Part shown: positions 35,051-43,605 of the stretch, in pieces
Layout of the letters: each line of letters begins with the position of its first letter
How positions within the stretch are numbered: position 1 is the first letter of the stretch
DNA from: Paraburkholderia hiiakae
GTDB lineage: Bacteria > Pseudomonadota > Gammaproteobacteria > Burkholderiales > Burkholderiaceae
DNA length: 64,000 nt
Reading direction: 5' to 3'
NCBI RefSeq assembly: GCF_904848665.1
Contig: NZ_CAJHCQ010000013.1
Coordinates: 1 to 64,000 of the forward strand
Notes under the pieces: model-generated
The model's database searches: none
Told to the model about the DNA's origin: nothing
The model's input: only the letters and a program-made list of their open reading frames with translations
Position numbers and translations under genes: made by a program

Positions 35051-36045
35051 AATCCAGCGTGCACTGGCTCGACGCAGGGCACCGCGCGCTGCTGGTGACA
35101 GTGGTGAAAACGTGGGGCTCGTCGCCGCGCCCCGAGGGCGCGATGCTCGTGGTGCGAGACGATGGGCACGTGGTCGGCTCCGTTTCGGGCGGCTGCATCG
35201 AGGACGATCTGATCGATCGCGTGCGCCGCGAAGGCGTCACGATCGCCAGACCCGAGGCCGTGAAGTACGGCATCACGGCGGAAGAGGCGCATCGTTTCGG
35301 ACTGCCATGCGGCGGCACGATCCAGCTCGTGCTCGAACCGCTCTCAGAGGCCTCGGGCATTCGCGAACTGCTCGAAACGGTCGAGCGCGGCGAACTGGTT
35401 GCGCGCACACTCGATATGGCGACCGGCCGCACCACGCTCGGCCCCGCGAAAGCGACCGATGGCGTGGACTTCGACGACGCGCGCCTGCTCACGATTCACG
35501 GCCCGCGCTACCGCATGCTGGTGATCGGCGCGGGGCAGCTCTCGCGCTATCTCTGCCAGATCGCGGTGGGGCTCGATTACCAGGTGACCGTGTGCGACCC
35601 GCGCGAGGAATACACCGACACCTGGGACGTGCCCGGCACGGCGCTCGTGCGCACCATGCCCGACGACACCGTGCTCGACATGAAGCTCGACGAACGCTGC
35701 GCCGTGATCGCGCTCACGCACGACCCCAAGCTCGACGATCTCGCGTTGATGGAGGCGCTCAAGACGCCCGCGTTCTATGTGGGCGCGCTGGGCTCGCGGC
35801 GCAACAATGCGGCGCGCCGCGAGCGGCTCAAGGAGTTCGACCTGAGCGAGGCGGAACTCGCGCGGCTGCATGGCCCGGTGGGCATTTACATCGGCAGCCG
35901 CACGCCGCCGGAGATCGCGGTGTCGATCCTCGCGGAGGTCACGGCGGCGAAGAACGGTGTGTCGCTGCCGACCATTCTCCAGGTGGAAGGCGCCAAGGCC
36001 GCGCGCGAACACGCGGCGGGCGCAGGTTCGACGTGCGATGTGTGA
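35023..36045 (+). CDS. XdhC/CoxF-family maturation protein
   Basis: 340 residues. The N-terminal XdhC/CoxI domain has KTWGSSPRPEGAMLVV and GSVSGGCIEDDL. The C-terminal Rossmann domain has RMLVIGAGQLSRYL, CDPREEY and GALGSRRNNAARRERL. XdhC binds molybdenum cofactor, promotes its sulfuration and inserts it into xanthine-dehydrogenase-type enzymes, so this is the dedicated cofactor-loading factor of the operon. RBS GAGGAAAC before the ATG at 35023. It is the last gene; a convergent membrane-protein gene ends only 29 bases beyond. No MocA-type cytidylyltransferase gene is in the operon. Confidence 0.93.
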   Translation: MDSVDLEVLKSSVHWLDAGHRALLVTVVKTWGSSPRPEGAMLVVRDDGHVVGSVSGGCIEDDLIDRVRREGVTIARPEAVKYGITAEEAHRFGLPCGGTIQLVLEPLSEASGIRELLETVERGELVARTLDMATGRTTLGPAKATDGVDFDDARLLTIHGPRYRMLVIGAGQLSRYLCQIAVGLDYQVTVCDPREEYTDTWDVPGTALVRTMPDDTVLDMKLDERCAVIALTHDPKLDDLALMEALKTPAFYVGALGSRRNNAARRERLKEFDLSEAELARLHGPVGIYIGSRTPPEIAVSILAEVTAAKNGVSLPTILQVEGAKAAREHAAGAGSTCDV

Positions 36046-36074
36046 AGCCGCTTCGCTGCTGCCCGTTGTTGCCT

Positions 36075-37481
36075 TCACGCGTGAGGCGAGCGCCCGTCGT
36101 GGTCGGCCTCGTGCTTGCGCTCGCGCTCGTGCCTGCGCTCCCGTCTTAACATCGACGCGCGCAGCGACCTAAGCATGCGCGTCCAGCCCGACGGACGCGG
36201 GTCCGCCAGCATGCTCAGCGCGCGCGCATAGTCGAGCGTGAGTCCCGGCGTCCACGCCATCGTCTGGCCGCGTTTGCGCACCTGTGCCGCCACCCATAGC
36301 TCCGGCGTCATGAGCATGCGCGCGAACGCGAGCCACCCGTGGCCCCACACACGCGGCGTCGCGCCTTCGAGTGCCGCCTCCAGCGCGTGCGAAACCGTGC
36401 TCGAGCAATTGCGGTGCGTAAGGTTATAGGTCGTGTCCTCGCGATAACGCTGCCAGAAGCTTTCCAGTCGAAGTGGATCGTAGTTCCGGATGCGCACCTG
36501 ACGCGTGGACGGACACCACGCCTTCGACTCCGTCACGTAGTCGGGCTGGAAGAGGCCCGGCACGTCGTTCTCGCGGGTCGCGCGCAGGGTGCGCGTGAAT
36601 TCATCGGGAGAACGATCGATTTCCACAGCCGGGTAGAGACTGATGTACACGCGCTCGGGCGATTCGAGCGCCGCGTGCCCCGTGGAAATCACGCCATCGC
36701 GATCGACGGCGGCAATATAGCGGTTGATGAGCGGCTGGCGCCGCGCCTCGGACTTCGAAGTGCCCACCGGCGTCCACACATGGACCGTAAGCGCACGCTC
36801 TTGCGGCTCGGGCGGCCCATCGAACACGGTTTGCGCGAGCTTCGGATCTGCGCCCTTTGCCGAATTCGCCGCGCCCACCGCGCTCGCCACGAGCGCAGCC
36901 GCGCCGCCCTGCGCCGCGGCCGGATTGACGGCGAGCCGGCGCGCGCGCAAGGCGAGCAGCAGCAGGTTCCAGCCCGCGAACATCAAAATGAGTCCGAGGC
37001 AGTACGGTACGGTGCCCTTGTAGTGCGTGGGATAAGGCTGGTAGAGAAAGATGGCGATGGCGATCTGCAGCGCGCCGCCCGCCACCGCGAGACGCCACGT
37101 GCGATAGCGCACGACCCAGGCCGAGGCGATCTGCAGCATGCCATCGGCGAGAAAGAGCGTGGCGAACACCATCGAAATGATGAACGACGCGTGCCGGTAG
37201 CCCGAGAGCACGAGCACCGCCGTCATGCAAAATCCGAAGCCCTTCACATAGCGCAGCGTGCGCTGGCCGCCCATGCCGGTCCATGCCACCGCGAGCGTGG
37301 CGAGACCTTCGATCAGCAGCAGCCAGGCGAACGGTGCGATATGGAAATACAGCACACCGTCCAGCGCGTCGATGAAAAGCGCCGCGCCCACGAGGGCGCT
37401 CACCACGCCGGCGGCCATCACGCCGCGCCAGCGCTCGCGCAAATACTCCACGCCCAGCAGGATCATCATGATCCGCACCAT
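36075..37481 (-). CDS. HdeD-like membrane domain fused to a permuted papain-like (NlpC/LRAT-type) domain
   Basis: 468 residues. Residues 1-180 contain about six transmembrane helices and resemble HdeD/DUF308 acid-resistance proteins. After an Ala-rich linker (185-225), residues 230-420 form a soluble domain. H269 in STGHAAL precedes C359 in LTHRNCSSTVSHAL; His-before-Cys is the circularly permuted papain order of LRAT/YaeF-type proteins. These residues are inferred catalytic, not proven. The C-terminal 40 residues are very basic. The ATG at 37481 has GGAGAAGGG upstream. Its role is unknown: acid or envelope stress sensing coupled to acyl or amide hydrolysis is one guess. Convergent with the CODH-like operon. 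Confidence 0.78.
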   Translation of the reverse strand: MVRIMMILLGVEYLRERWRGVMAAGVVSALVGAALFIDALDGVLYFHIAPFAWLLLIEGLATLAVAWTGMGGQRTLRYVKGFGFCMTAVLVLSGYRHASFIISMVFATLFLADGMLQIASAWVVRYRTWRLAVAGGALQIAIAIFLYQPYPTHYKGTVPYCLGLILMFAGWNLLLLALRARRLAVNPAAAQGGAAALVASAVGAANSAKGADPKLAQTVFDGPPEPQERALTVHVWTPVGTSKSEARRQPLINRYIAAVDRDGVISTGHAALESPERVYISLYPAVEIDRSPDEFTRTLRATRENDVPGLFQPDYVTESKAWCPSTRQVRIRNYDPLRLESFWQRYREDTTYNLTHRNCSSTVSHALEAALEGATPRVWGHGWLAFARMLMTPELWVAAQVRKRGQTMAWTPGLTLDYARALSMLADPRPSGWTRMLRSLRASMLRRERRHERERKHEADHDGRSPHA

Positions 37482-37590
37482 CGCCCTTCTCCGGCAGCCG
37501 CGTACGAAAGCGCATCGTACTGCGGTGCGGCGACGGTTTGCCTGCAATGTGCGCGGGGCGCGTCGCCTCCATGGCGTTGCTACGGACCCC

Positions 37591-37628
37591 AAAAAAACGG
37601 CGGGCCGCGACTCGCGTCGGCGGCCCGC
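37591..37628 (-). terminator. Terminator behind the OFA transporter and its small partner
   Basis: GCGGGCCGC (37600-37608) pairs with GCGGCCCGC (37620-37628) over 11 bases; the seven As at 37591-37597 give the minus-strand T tract. It lies 55 bases after the 42-aa gene's stop. Confidence 0.88.
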
Positions 37629-37682
37629 AGCGCGGGGTTTCTTTCGGGGGCGGCGGCCGCCGCCCGGCTTCCCTTCAAGGCA

Positions 37683-37811
37683 TCAGCCGAACAGCTTCAT
37701 CGCCTGCGCGAGCGTGTTGGTCACGCCCCACACGAGCGGCACCAGCACGTAGAGCCAGAAGATCGCCATCAGCGCCTTGTTCGACGATTTCGGGGCAGCT
37801 TGAGTAGACAT
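37683..37811 (-). CDS. Small MFS-transporter partner protein, single helix (42 aa)
   Basis: 42 residues from ATG at 37811 to TGA at 37683. A polar N-terminus (MSTQAAPKSSNKALM) is followed by one predicted transmembrane helix (AIFWLYVLVPLVWGVTNTLAQ) and a short tail, AMKLFG. It starts 13 bases after the OFA-transporter stop on the same strand, with GGAGG close upstream of the ATG, and shares its terminator. Short proteins of this kind beside OFA transporters are named MFS transporter small subunit in current prokaryotic annotation, as far as I recall. Direct function is unproven; stabilising or regulating the transporter is the obvious hypothesis. Easily missed by gene callers because of its length. 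Confidence 0.8.
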   Translation of the reverse strand: MSTQAAPKSSNKALMAIFWLYVLVPLVWGVTNTLAQAMKLFG

Positions 37812-37824
37812 TGCGCGTTCCTCC

Positions 37825-39225
37825 TTATTTACCGGCGGCGAGTTGCGTCTCGCTCATGTGATGCTTTGCGTCCACACGGCGCACGAGCAGATTGCAGATA
37901 AAGCCAAGCACGAGCAGCGAGGCCATGATGTGCACGGTCATCGTGTACGCGTCGGCCTTCGCCACGCCGTGCGCGACCTGATAGGCGCGCACGTAGTTCA
38001 CGAGCACCGGGCCCGCCACGCCAGCGGCAGCCCATGCGGTCAAGAGACGGCCGTGAATGCCGCCCACGAACGCCGTGCCGAACATGTCAGCGAGATACGC
38101 GGGCACGGTCGCGAAGCCGCCGCCGTACATGGAGAGAATCAGGCAGAACGCGAGCACGAAGAACACGATGTTGCCGCTCTGCGCGAACTGCGGCACCGCG
38201 TAATAGAGCAACGCGCCGAACACGAAGAAAATGAAGTAGGTGTTCTTGCGGCCCACCCAGTCGGAAGCCGAAGCCCACACGAAGCGCCCGCCCATGTTGA
38301 AGAGCGAGAGCAGACCGACGAAGCCCGCCGCCGCGCCGGCGCTCACGGTGTCCTTGAAGCTCTCCTGGATCATGACCGAGGCCTGGCCCAGAATGCCGAT
38401 GCCGGCCGTCACGTTGAGGAACAGCACGAGCCAGATCAGGTAGAACTGCGGCGTCTTGAGCGCCTGGTCGATATGCACGTGCTGGTTCGACACGAGTTTT
38501 TTCGCCACGACAGGCGGCGTCCAGCCCGCGGGCTTCCAGTCGGGCGCGGGCACGCGGATGGTAAGTGCGCCAATCGACATCGAGATGAAGTACGCCACGC
38601 CGAGCACCACGAAGGTCTGGGCAACGCCCACGCTTGTGTCGCTCGCGAAGTGCTTCATCAGATTGACCGAGAGGGGCGCGGCGATCATCGCGCCGCCGCC
38701 GAAGCCCATGATCGCGAGGCCCGTGGCCATGCCGCGGCGGTCGGGGAACCAGCGGATCAGCGTCGAAACCGGCGAGACGTAGCCCAGCCCGAGGCCGATG
38801 CCGCCGATCACGCCGTAGCCGAGATAGAGCAGCGCGATCTGATGCAAATACACGCCGAGCGCGGAAACGAGGAAACCACCGCCAAAGCAGCATGCGGCGG
38901 TAAACATCGTGCGGCGCGGGCCCACACGTTCGAGCCACTTGCCGCCGAAGGCGGCGGAAAGCCCGAGAAACACGATTGCCAGCGAGAAAATCCAGCCAAG
39001 CGTGGTAAGCGACCAGTCATCGGACGCGGACTGCGTAATGCCGACCACCTTCGTGAGCGGCGCGTTGAACACGGAAAACGCGTAGGCCTGGCCGATGCAC
39101 AGATGCACGGCCAGCGCCGCGGGCGGCACCATCCAGCGCGAAAAGCCCGGCGGGGCGACGGTCGCCTCTTTGGAAAAGAAGGGTGCGCTTTGCGCATCGC
39201 GCGTCGAATCTGCAACGCTGCTCAT
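37825..39225 (-). CDS. OFA-family MFS transporter (oxalate/formate antiporter type)
   Basis: 466 residues with 12 predicted transmembrane helices. OFA family features: FSRWMVPPAALAVHLCIGQAYAFSVFNAPL in helix 1, the MFS A-motif AFGGKWLERVGPRR, and GLGLGYVSPVSTLIRWFPDRRGMATGLAIMGFGGGA. The extended loop between helices 6 and 7 (APDWKPAGWTPP) is typical of the family. It would exchange or import a small mono- or dicarboxylate; oxalate itself is not certain without decarboxylase genes, and none are nearby. RBS GGGAGATCCC before the ATG at 39225. Transcribed with the 42-aa partner gene. Confidence 0.93.
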   Translation of the reverse strand: MSSVADSTRDAQSAPFFSKEATVAPPGFSRWMVPPAALAVHLCIGQAYAFSVFNAPLTKVVGITQSASDDWSLTTLGWIFSLAIVFLGLSAAFGGKWLERVGPRRTMFTAACCFGGGFLVSALGVYLHQIALLYLGYGVIGGIGLGLGYVSPVSTLIRWFPDRRGMATGLAIMGFGGGAMIAAPLSVNLMKHFASDTSVGVAQTFVVLGVAYFISMSIGALTIRVPAPDWKPAGWTPPVVAKKLVSNQHVHIDQALKTPQFYLIWLVLFLNVTAGIGILGQASVMIQESFKDTVSAGAAAGFVGLLSLFNMGGRFVWASASDWVGRKNTYFIFFVFGALLYYAVPQFAQSGNIVFFVLAFCLILSMYGGGFATVPAYLADMFGTAFVGGIHGRLLTAWAAAGVAGPVLVNYVRAYQVAHGVAKADAYTMTVHIMASLLVLGFICNLLVRRVDAKHHMSETQLAAGK

Positions 39226-39674
39226 GGGATCTCCCGAATCGACCAGAGGTTGAGAGAGGGGTGAACGCTCGCTCTGGTCCCATCCAAAATGGCTGTTGGT
39301 AGGCGTGGTCTTTCGTGTTCTTTTATGCGCAAACGCACAGAACACTTATTTGCCGCTTGACGGCTGCACGCACCTTAGTCCCCAAGCGCTGCCTTGGCAA
39401 TATGAGGTAAACATACATATGTCATTCAGCGGCCCGTGCGCCGTTATGCTCGATCGATTGTTGCGCGCGCAGCAAACTGGCGGCAGCCACGTAGAACGCC
39501 AGGGAGAACGACGCAAGCGGGCGTTTCATGGCTCGCCCCAGCATGTAGACTCAATGCTCGATACAGGGCCCCCTGTGGGCTGTGTGCGGGCCACCCGCTT
39601 GACAAGCGGGTTGTATGACTTTTAAGTGGCAGAAGTAGCGCTCATCCGCGCCCCGACACCAGCCGAGCCCCCCC
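39226..39674. other. 449-bp divergent intergenic region with a palindrome
   Basis: Contains the promoters of the OFA gene (minus) and the transglutaminase-like gene (plus). No gene recognised. A perfect 19-bp inverted repeat lies at 39593-39611 (ACCCGCTTG, A, CAAGCGGGT), 64 bases before the plus-strand start; just upstream is ACAGGG..CCCTGT. The palindrome has the same one-base centre as the one at 5992. Confidence 0.5.
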
Positions 39675-41633
39675 ATGCGCCTCGCTCTCGCTCTTTGCCT
39701 AGCCGTGCTCGGCCCCGCCACGGGAACCTTCGCCGCCGACCTGCGTCCGGGTGTGGCGCAGCTCACACCCGTGCCCCTCGAAGCGAGCGCGCTGAATCCG
39801 GCAGGCAGCGCCGCGCAGGCGCCCTACACCAACGAATCGGAAACGCAGACCTTCACGGTCAATGCGGACGGCTCGTACACCAAGCTCGACTCGCTCACGC
39901 TGCGCGTGAACACCGAGGCCGGCATCGCGCGCGCGGGCCAGTATTACGTGTGGTTCAACCGCGAGATGGCCCACGTGGACGTGCTCGAAGCGTGGACCGA
40001 GGACGCCCAGGGCGGCCGTCACGACGTGCGCCCCGAGCAGATCCGCGACGTGCAGGAAGTGCGCTCGTTCGACGCCCCGATGTTCCAGGACGTGCAGGAC
40101 AAGGTGATCGTGTTCCCGGCCGTGGAGCCTGGCGCGCGCGTGCATCTCACGTGGCGCAAGATCCAGCGCGTGCCGCTCGTGCCCGGTTGGTTCAGCGACT
40201 TCACGCCGCCCGACCTCGCGCCCACGCACAACTTCCGCGTGATCTACGACCTGCCCGCGAAAGTGCCGCTCTACGCCGACGCGCGCGGCTTCACCGTGCT
40301 GCCGCCCGCCACGGTGAACGGCCGCACCCGTTATGAGTATCGCTACGACAAGTCGATTTTCCAGCGCCTCGAATATGGCTCGGTGGCCTACGTGAGCTAC
40401 GGCGACCGGCTGATGGTGTCCACCTTCCCCGATTACGCGGCCTTCGCGAAGGTCTATCGCGAGGCGGCCGCCGATCCAACCGTGCGCGACCCGGCCATCG
40501 TGCATCTCGCGCAGACGCTCACGGCGCGCGACGACACGCCGCGCGCGAAAGCGCAAACGCTCTACGACTGGGTGCGCCGCAACATCCGCTACGTGGCGAT
40601 GAATATCGGGCGCGGCGAGATCGTGCCGCACAGCGCAACCGACGTGCTCGCGAACCGCTATGGCGACTGCAAGGATCACGTCGCGCTCTACGGCGCGCTG
40701 CTCGACGCCGTGGGCATCCGCAGTACGCCTGCGCTCGTGAACAGCGGCACGGTCTACACGCTGCCGAGCGTGCCCGGCTTCGGCGTGATCCATCACGTCA
40801 TCACCTGGCTGCCCGATCTGCAGATGTTCGCGGACTCGACCGCGAGCAACATCGAGTTCGGCTATTTGCCGTCGACGGATATGGACCGCGAGGCCGTGCT
40901 CGCCGGCGACGGCACGCAGGTCCGCACGCCCGCCACGGCCTCGACCACGCGCGAGAGCGATCTCGACATCACGGTCGCGCCCGACGGCTCGGCGCGCTTC
41001 ATCTTCCGCTTGCAGGCAGAGGGCTGGTCCGCCGAACAGACACGCAGCGTGCTGCGCCTGCAGACGCCCGCGCAACGCGAGGAGTCGCTGCAATGGGAGC
41101 TGCGCAACGCCAACCTGCGCGGCAACGCCACGCTCGCCTCCAGTCCGCTCGATGCGACGGCGGGCCCGCTCGTGCTCACGCTCACGGGCACCTTCGACGG
41201 TTTCGTCGACCCCGAGATGACCACGCCTGTGCCCACGCTCACGAGCTTCGTGGGTGGACTCGACGCGAATCTACGCTACTGGCTTGGCGAGCCGCGCCGC
41301 ACGCAGCCCTTCATGTGCCGCAACGTGGTGATGACCGAGCGCGCGCGCATCGTCCTGCCGGCGGGCATGCGCGTGCTCGACGTGCCCATGCCGCAGCACG
41401 CCGATAACCGTTTCATCGATTTCACTTCGCAGTACTCGCTCGACGCGCAGGCGAACGTGCTGCGCGTCACGCGCACGGGCCAAACGCATTTCGCGAGCGA
41501 CGTGTGCAGCGCAGACGATTTCGCGCAGATGCGCCCAGCGTTCGAGACGATGGCGCGCGACCTGCGCGCGCAATTGATCGTCAAGCCGTCTGCGCAGGGC
41601 GCCACGCCGGGGAGTCCGGCGAGTGCGCAGTGA
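39675..41633 (+). CDS. DUF3857/transglutaminase-like periplasmic protein
   Basis: 652 residues. A signal peptide (1-20, ending TFAA) is followed by a DUF3857 beta-sandwich domain (about 55-235). The transglutaminase-like core has C332 in YGDCKDHVALYGALLDAVG, H373/H374 in VIHHVITW and D387 in MFADST, giving a complete Cys-His-Asp triad. A C-terminal beta-rich DUF3858-like domain follows. It could cleave or cross-link peptides in the periplasm; no substrate is known. The ATG at 39675 starts the signal peptide, although the RBS is poor (CCCC-rich). Convergent with srkA. Confidence 0.88.
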   Translation: MRLALALCLAVLGPATGTFAADLRPGVAQLTPVPLEASALNPAGSAAQAPYTNESETQTFTVNADGSYTKLDSLTLRVNTEAGIARAGQYYVWFNREMAHVDVLEAWTEDAQGGRHDVRPEQIRDVQEVRSFDAPMFQDVQDKVIVFPAVEPGARVHLTWRKIQRVPLVPGWFSDFTPPDLAPTHNFRVIYDLPAKVPLYADARGFTVLPPATVNGRTRYEYRYDKSIFQRLEYGSVAYVSYGDRLMVSTFPDYAAFAKVYREAAADPTVRDPAIVHLAQTLTARDDTPRAKAQTLYDWVRRNIRYVAMNIGRGEIVPHSATDVLANRYGDCKDHVALYGALLDAVGIRSTPALVNSGTVYTLPSVPGFGVIHHVITWLPDLQMFADSTASNIEFGYLPSTDMDREAVLAGDGTQVRTPATASTTRESDLDITVAPDGSARFIFRLQAEGWSAEQTRSVLRLQTPAQREESLQWELRNANLRGNATLASSPLDATAGPLVLTLTGTFDGFVDPEMTTPVPTLTSFVGGLDANLRYWLGEPRRTQPFMCRNVVMTERARIVLPAGMRVLDVPMPQHADNRFIDFTSQYSLDAQANVLRVTRTGQTHFASDVCSADDFAQMRPAFETMARDLRAQLIVKPSAQGATPGSPASAQ

Positions 41634-41648
41634 TTCTGCGCACGACCT

Positions 41649-42701
41649 TCACACGGGCCAGAGCGGCCCTTCCTGCATCGCGCCGATCTGCTCGCGCAGT
41701 TCGAGAATGCGCTCTTCCCAGTAACGCTGCGTGTTGAACCACGGGAAGGCGGCCGGAAACGCGGGATCGTGCCAGCGGCGCGCGAGCCAGGCCGAATAGT
41801 GGATGAGGCGCAGCGTGCGCAGCGCCTCGACGAGATGTAGCTCGCGCGGCTCGAATTCGCAGAAGTCCTCATAACCGGCGAGTAAATCCGCCATCGCACG
41901 CGAGGCGCCCGCGCGATCGCCGGGCAGCAGCAGCCACAAATCCTGGATAGCGGGACCCATGCGGCTGTCGTCGAAGTCCACGAAATGCGGGCCGGCGTCG
42001 GTCCAGAGCACGTTGCTCGGATGGCAATCGCCGTGCAGTCGCAGCGAACGCAATTCGCCCGCCCGCTCGAATGCCGCCTCCACGCCTTCGAGCGCGAGCG
42101 TCACCGCGGCCTGCCACGCTTCGCGCACATCGGAGGGCACGAAGCCATGTTCGAGCAGGTAGGTACGCGGCTCGTAGCCGTATGTCTGGATGTCGAGCGT
42201 CGGCCGTGCCTGGTACGGCTCGGTCGCGCCCACGGCGTGAATGCGGCCAATGAAACGGCCCAGCCATTCGAGCGTGTCGCTGTGGTCCAGATCAGGCGCG
42301 CGGCCGCCACGGCGCTCGAAAAGCGAGAAGCGATAGCCATCGAACTCGTGCAGCGTGCGCCCTTCGAAAGCGAGCGCGGGCACAACCGGAATCTCGCGCG
42401 CGGCGAGTTCGGCGACAAAGGCGTGCTCTTCGAGTATCGCCTCGTCGCTCCAGCGCTCGGGGCGATAGAACTTGGCGATGACCGGCGGCCCGTCTTCCAC
42501 GCCCACCTGGTACACGCGATTCTCGTAGCTGTTGAGCGCGAGCATGCGGCCGTCCGTGCGGCGGTTGGCCGGAATCAGCACGCCATCGACGGCGTCAAGC
42601 ACGCATTCGGGCGTCAGGCGCGCGTACGGCGCGGCTTGCTGGTCGCTGGAATCGCCGGGACCGCAAGGCTCGCCCGGGAGAGGAGAAGGATCGTGATTCA
42701 T
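41649..42701 (-). CDS. srkA: Stress-response serine/threonine kinase SrkA (YihE/RdoA)
   Basis: 350 residues, an aminoglycoside-phosphotransferase/choline-kinase-fold protein kinase. Motifs: LNSYENRVYQVGVEDG with IAKFYRPERWSDEAI near the N-terminus, the catalytic loop LHGDCHPSNVLW and the metal-binding FVDFDD. E. coli SrkA limits MazF-linked death under envelope or oxidative stress and is encoded with dsbA; here dsbA is not adjacent. The ATG at 42701 is taken; the N-terminal 20 residues are Pro/Gly-rich and may be slightly over-called. Full length for the family. Confidence 0.93.
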   Translation of the reverse strand: MNHDPSPLPGEPCGPGDSSDQQAAPYARLTPECVLDAVDGVLIPANRRTDGRMLALNSYENRVYQVGVEDGPPVIAKFYRPERWSDEAILEEHAFVAELAAREIPVVPALAFEGRTLHEFDGYRFSLFERRGGRAPDLDHSDTLEWLGRFIGRIHAVGATEPYQARPTLDIQTYGYEPRTYLLEHGFVPSDVREAWQAAVTLALEGVEAAFERAGELRSLRLHGDCHPSNVLWTDAGPHFVDFDDSRMGPAIQDLWLLLPGDRAGASRAMADLLAGYEDFCEFEPRELHLVEALRTLRLIHYSAWLARRWHDPAFPAAFPWFNTQRYWEERILELREQIGAMQEGPLWPV

Positions 42702-42846
42702 ACCCGCGATTGTGCCTCTTGCGGGCAATGCCTGCGAGCGCGCCGTATTCACGACGGGCACGACAGACACAATGAACACAAACGCGCGGCGCACAACGCT
42801 GCGACGAGACGCGGCGCGCCTCGTCAACGTGTCACACGGCCCAGGC

Positions 42847-43059
42847 TCAGTGGATCTGCGCGCCGGCGGGCATGACGTGCTCGCCCGTATCGATCAGATC
42901 TTCGAGAAAAAAGGGCTCGGTGCTGAGCTGCGCCGACGAGCCAGGCTCCCCGGCATACCAGGTCACCATCGCCATGTCGCCGAGAATGCGCATCACGATG
43001 CCGCGCGCGCCCTGTGGCACGGCGATATGAACGGAACGAACAATAGAACCGATTTGCAT
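42847..43059 (-). CDS. Small protein of unknown function (70 aa)
   Basis: 70 residues with no cysteine cluster, helix or known motif; it looks like a small beta-rich barrel (MQIGSIVRSVHIAVPQGARG, then VTWYAGEP). The ATG at 43059 has GGGGAAAC at good spacing. The coding frame has normal codon bias for this genome. It lies 145 bases upstream of srkA on the same strand, so they may share a transcript. I do not recognise the family. Confidence 0.7.
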   Translation of the reverse strand: MQIGSIVRSVHIAVPQGARGIVMRILGDMAMVTWYAGEPGSSAQLSTEPFFLEDLIDTGEHVMPAGAQIH

Positions 43060-43605
43060 GATGTTTCCCCGTTACCTCGCTACCTTCGCCGGCTCCCTCG
43101 AAGGAAGACCGGTCGGCATGCTGACAAAAAACCGATGCGCACCAACGGTTGCGCGCGCATCCAAACGTGCCTCGGGCGACCCGCTTTTTGCGCGCGCTTG
43201 AGCACGGCCGGACCCTTGGCATACCCATTGTTGCTTGTTTGAGCGCGTGAGCAAAGCAAAAAAATAGGGGGGTGTATCAACGGCAGCATGCAGACGCCGC
43301 GTTGCGCCGTCACAACCTCGCCCTGCCTCGCTCACGCAACTTACGAAAGCCTGACTGTAACAGATGGTAAACCCCATTCCCCGCGCGCTTGCTAGCGCAG
43401 TCCCTGAAAAAGTACGCTGATGCGTGGTGACTGGCGCTATAGTCCTGTCCCAACCGTGCACCATAAAGGCTCGGCGCAGCACAGGCAATGACCTCACGCG
43501 CGCCACAATAGCCGGCCACGGTACCGATAACCTAAACGCTCGCCACCGCGGCCAGACCAGCCGCGCGAGCCACACTCCGCCACCAGCGAAGGAACCCGCC
43601 GTTCC
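43060..43605. other. 546-bp divergent region upstream of the RND pump
   Basis: No gene recognised. It contains the promoter of the 70-aa gene and of the efflux operon; CTATAG near 43437 resembles a -10 box. No repressor gene (TetR/MarR/LysR type) is encoded here, so the pump has no local regulator. Confidence 0.45.
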
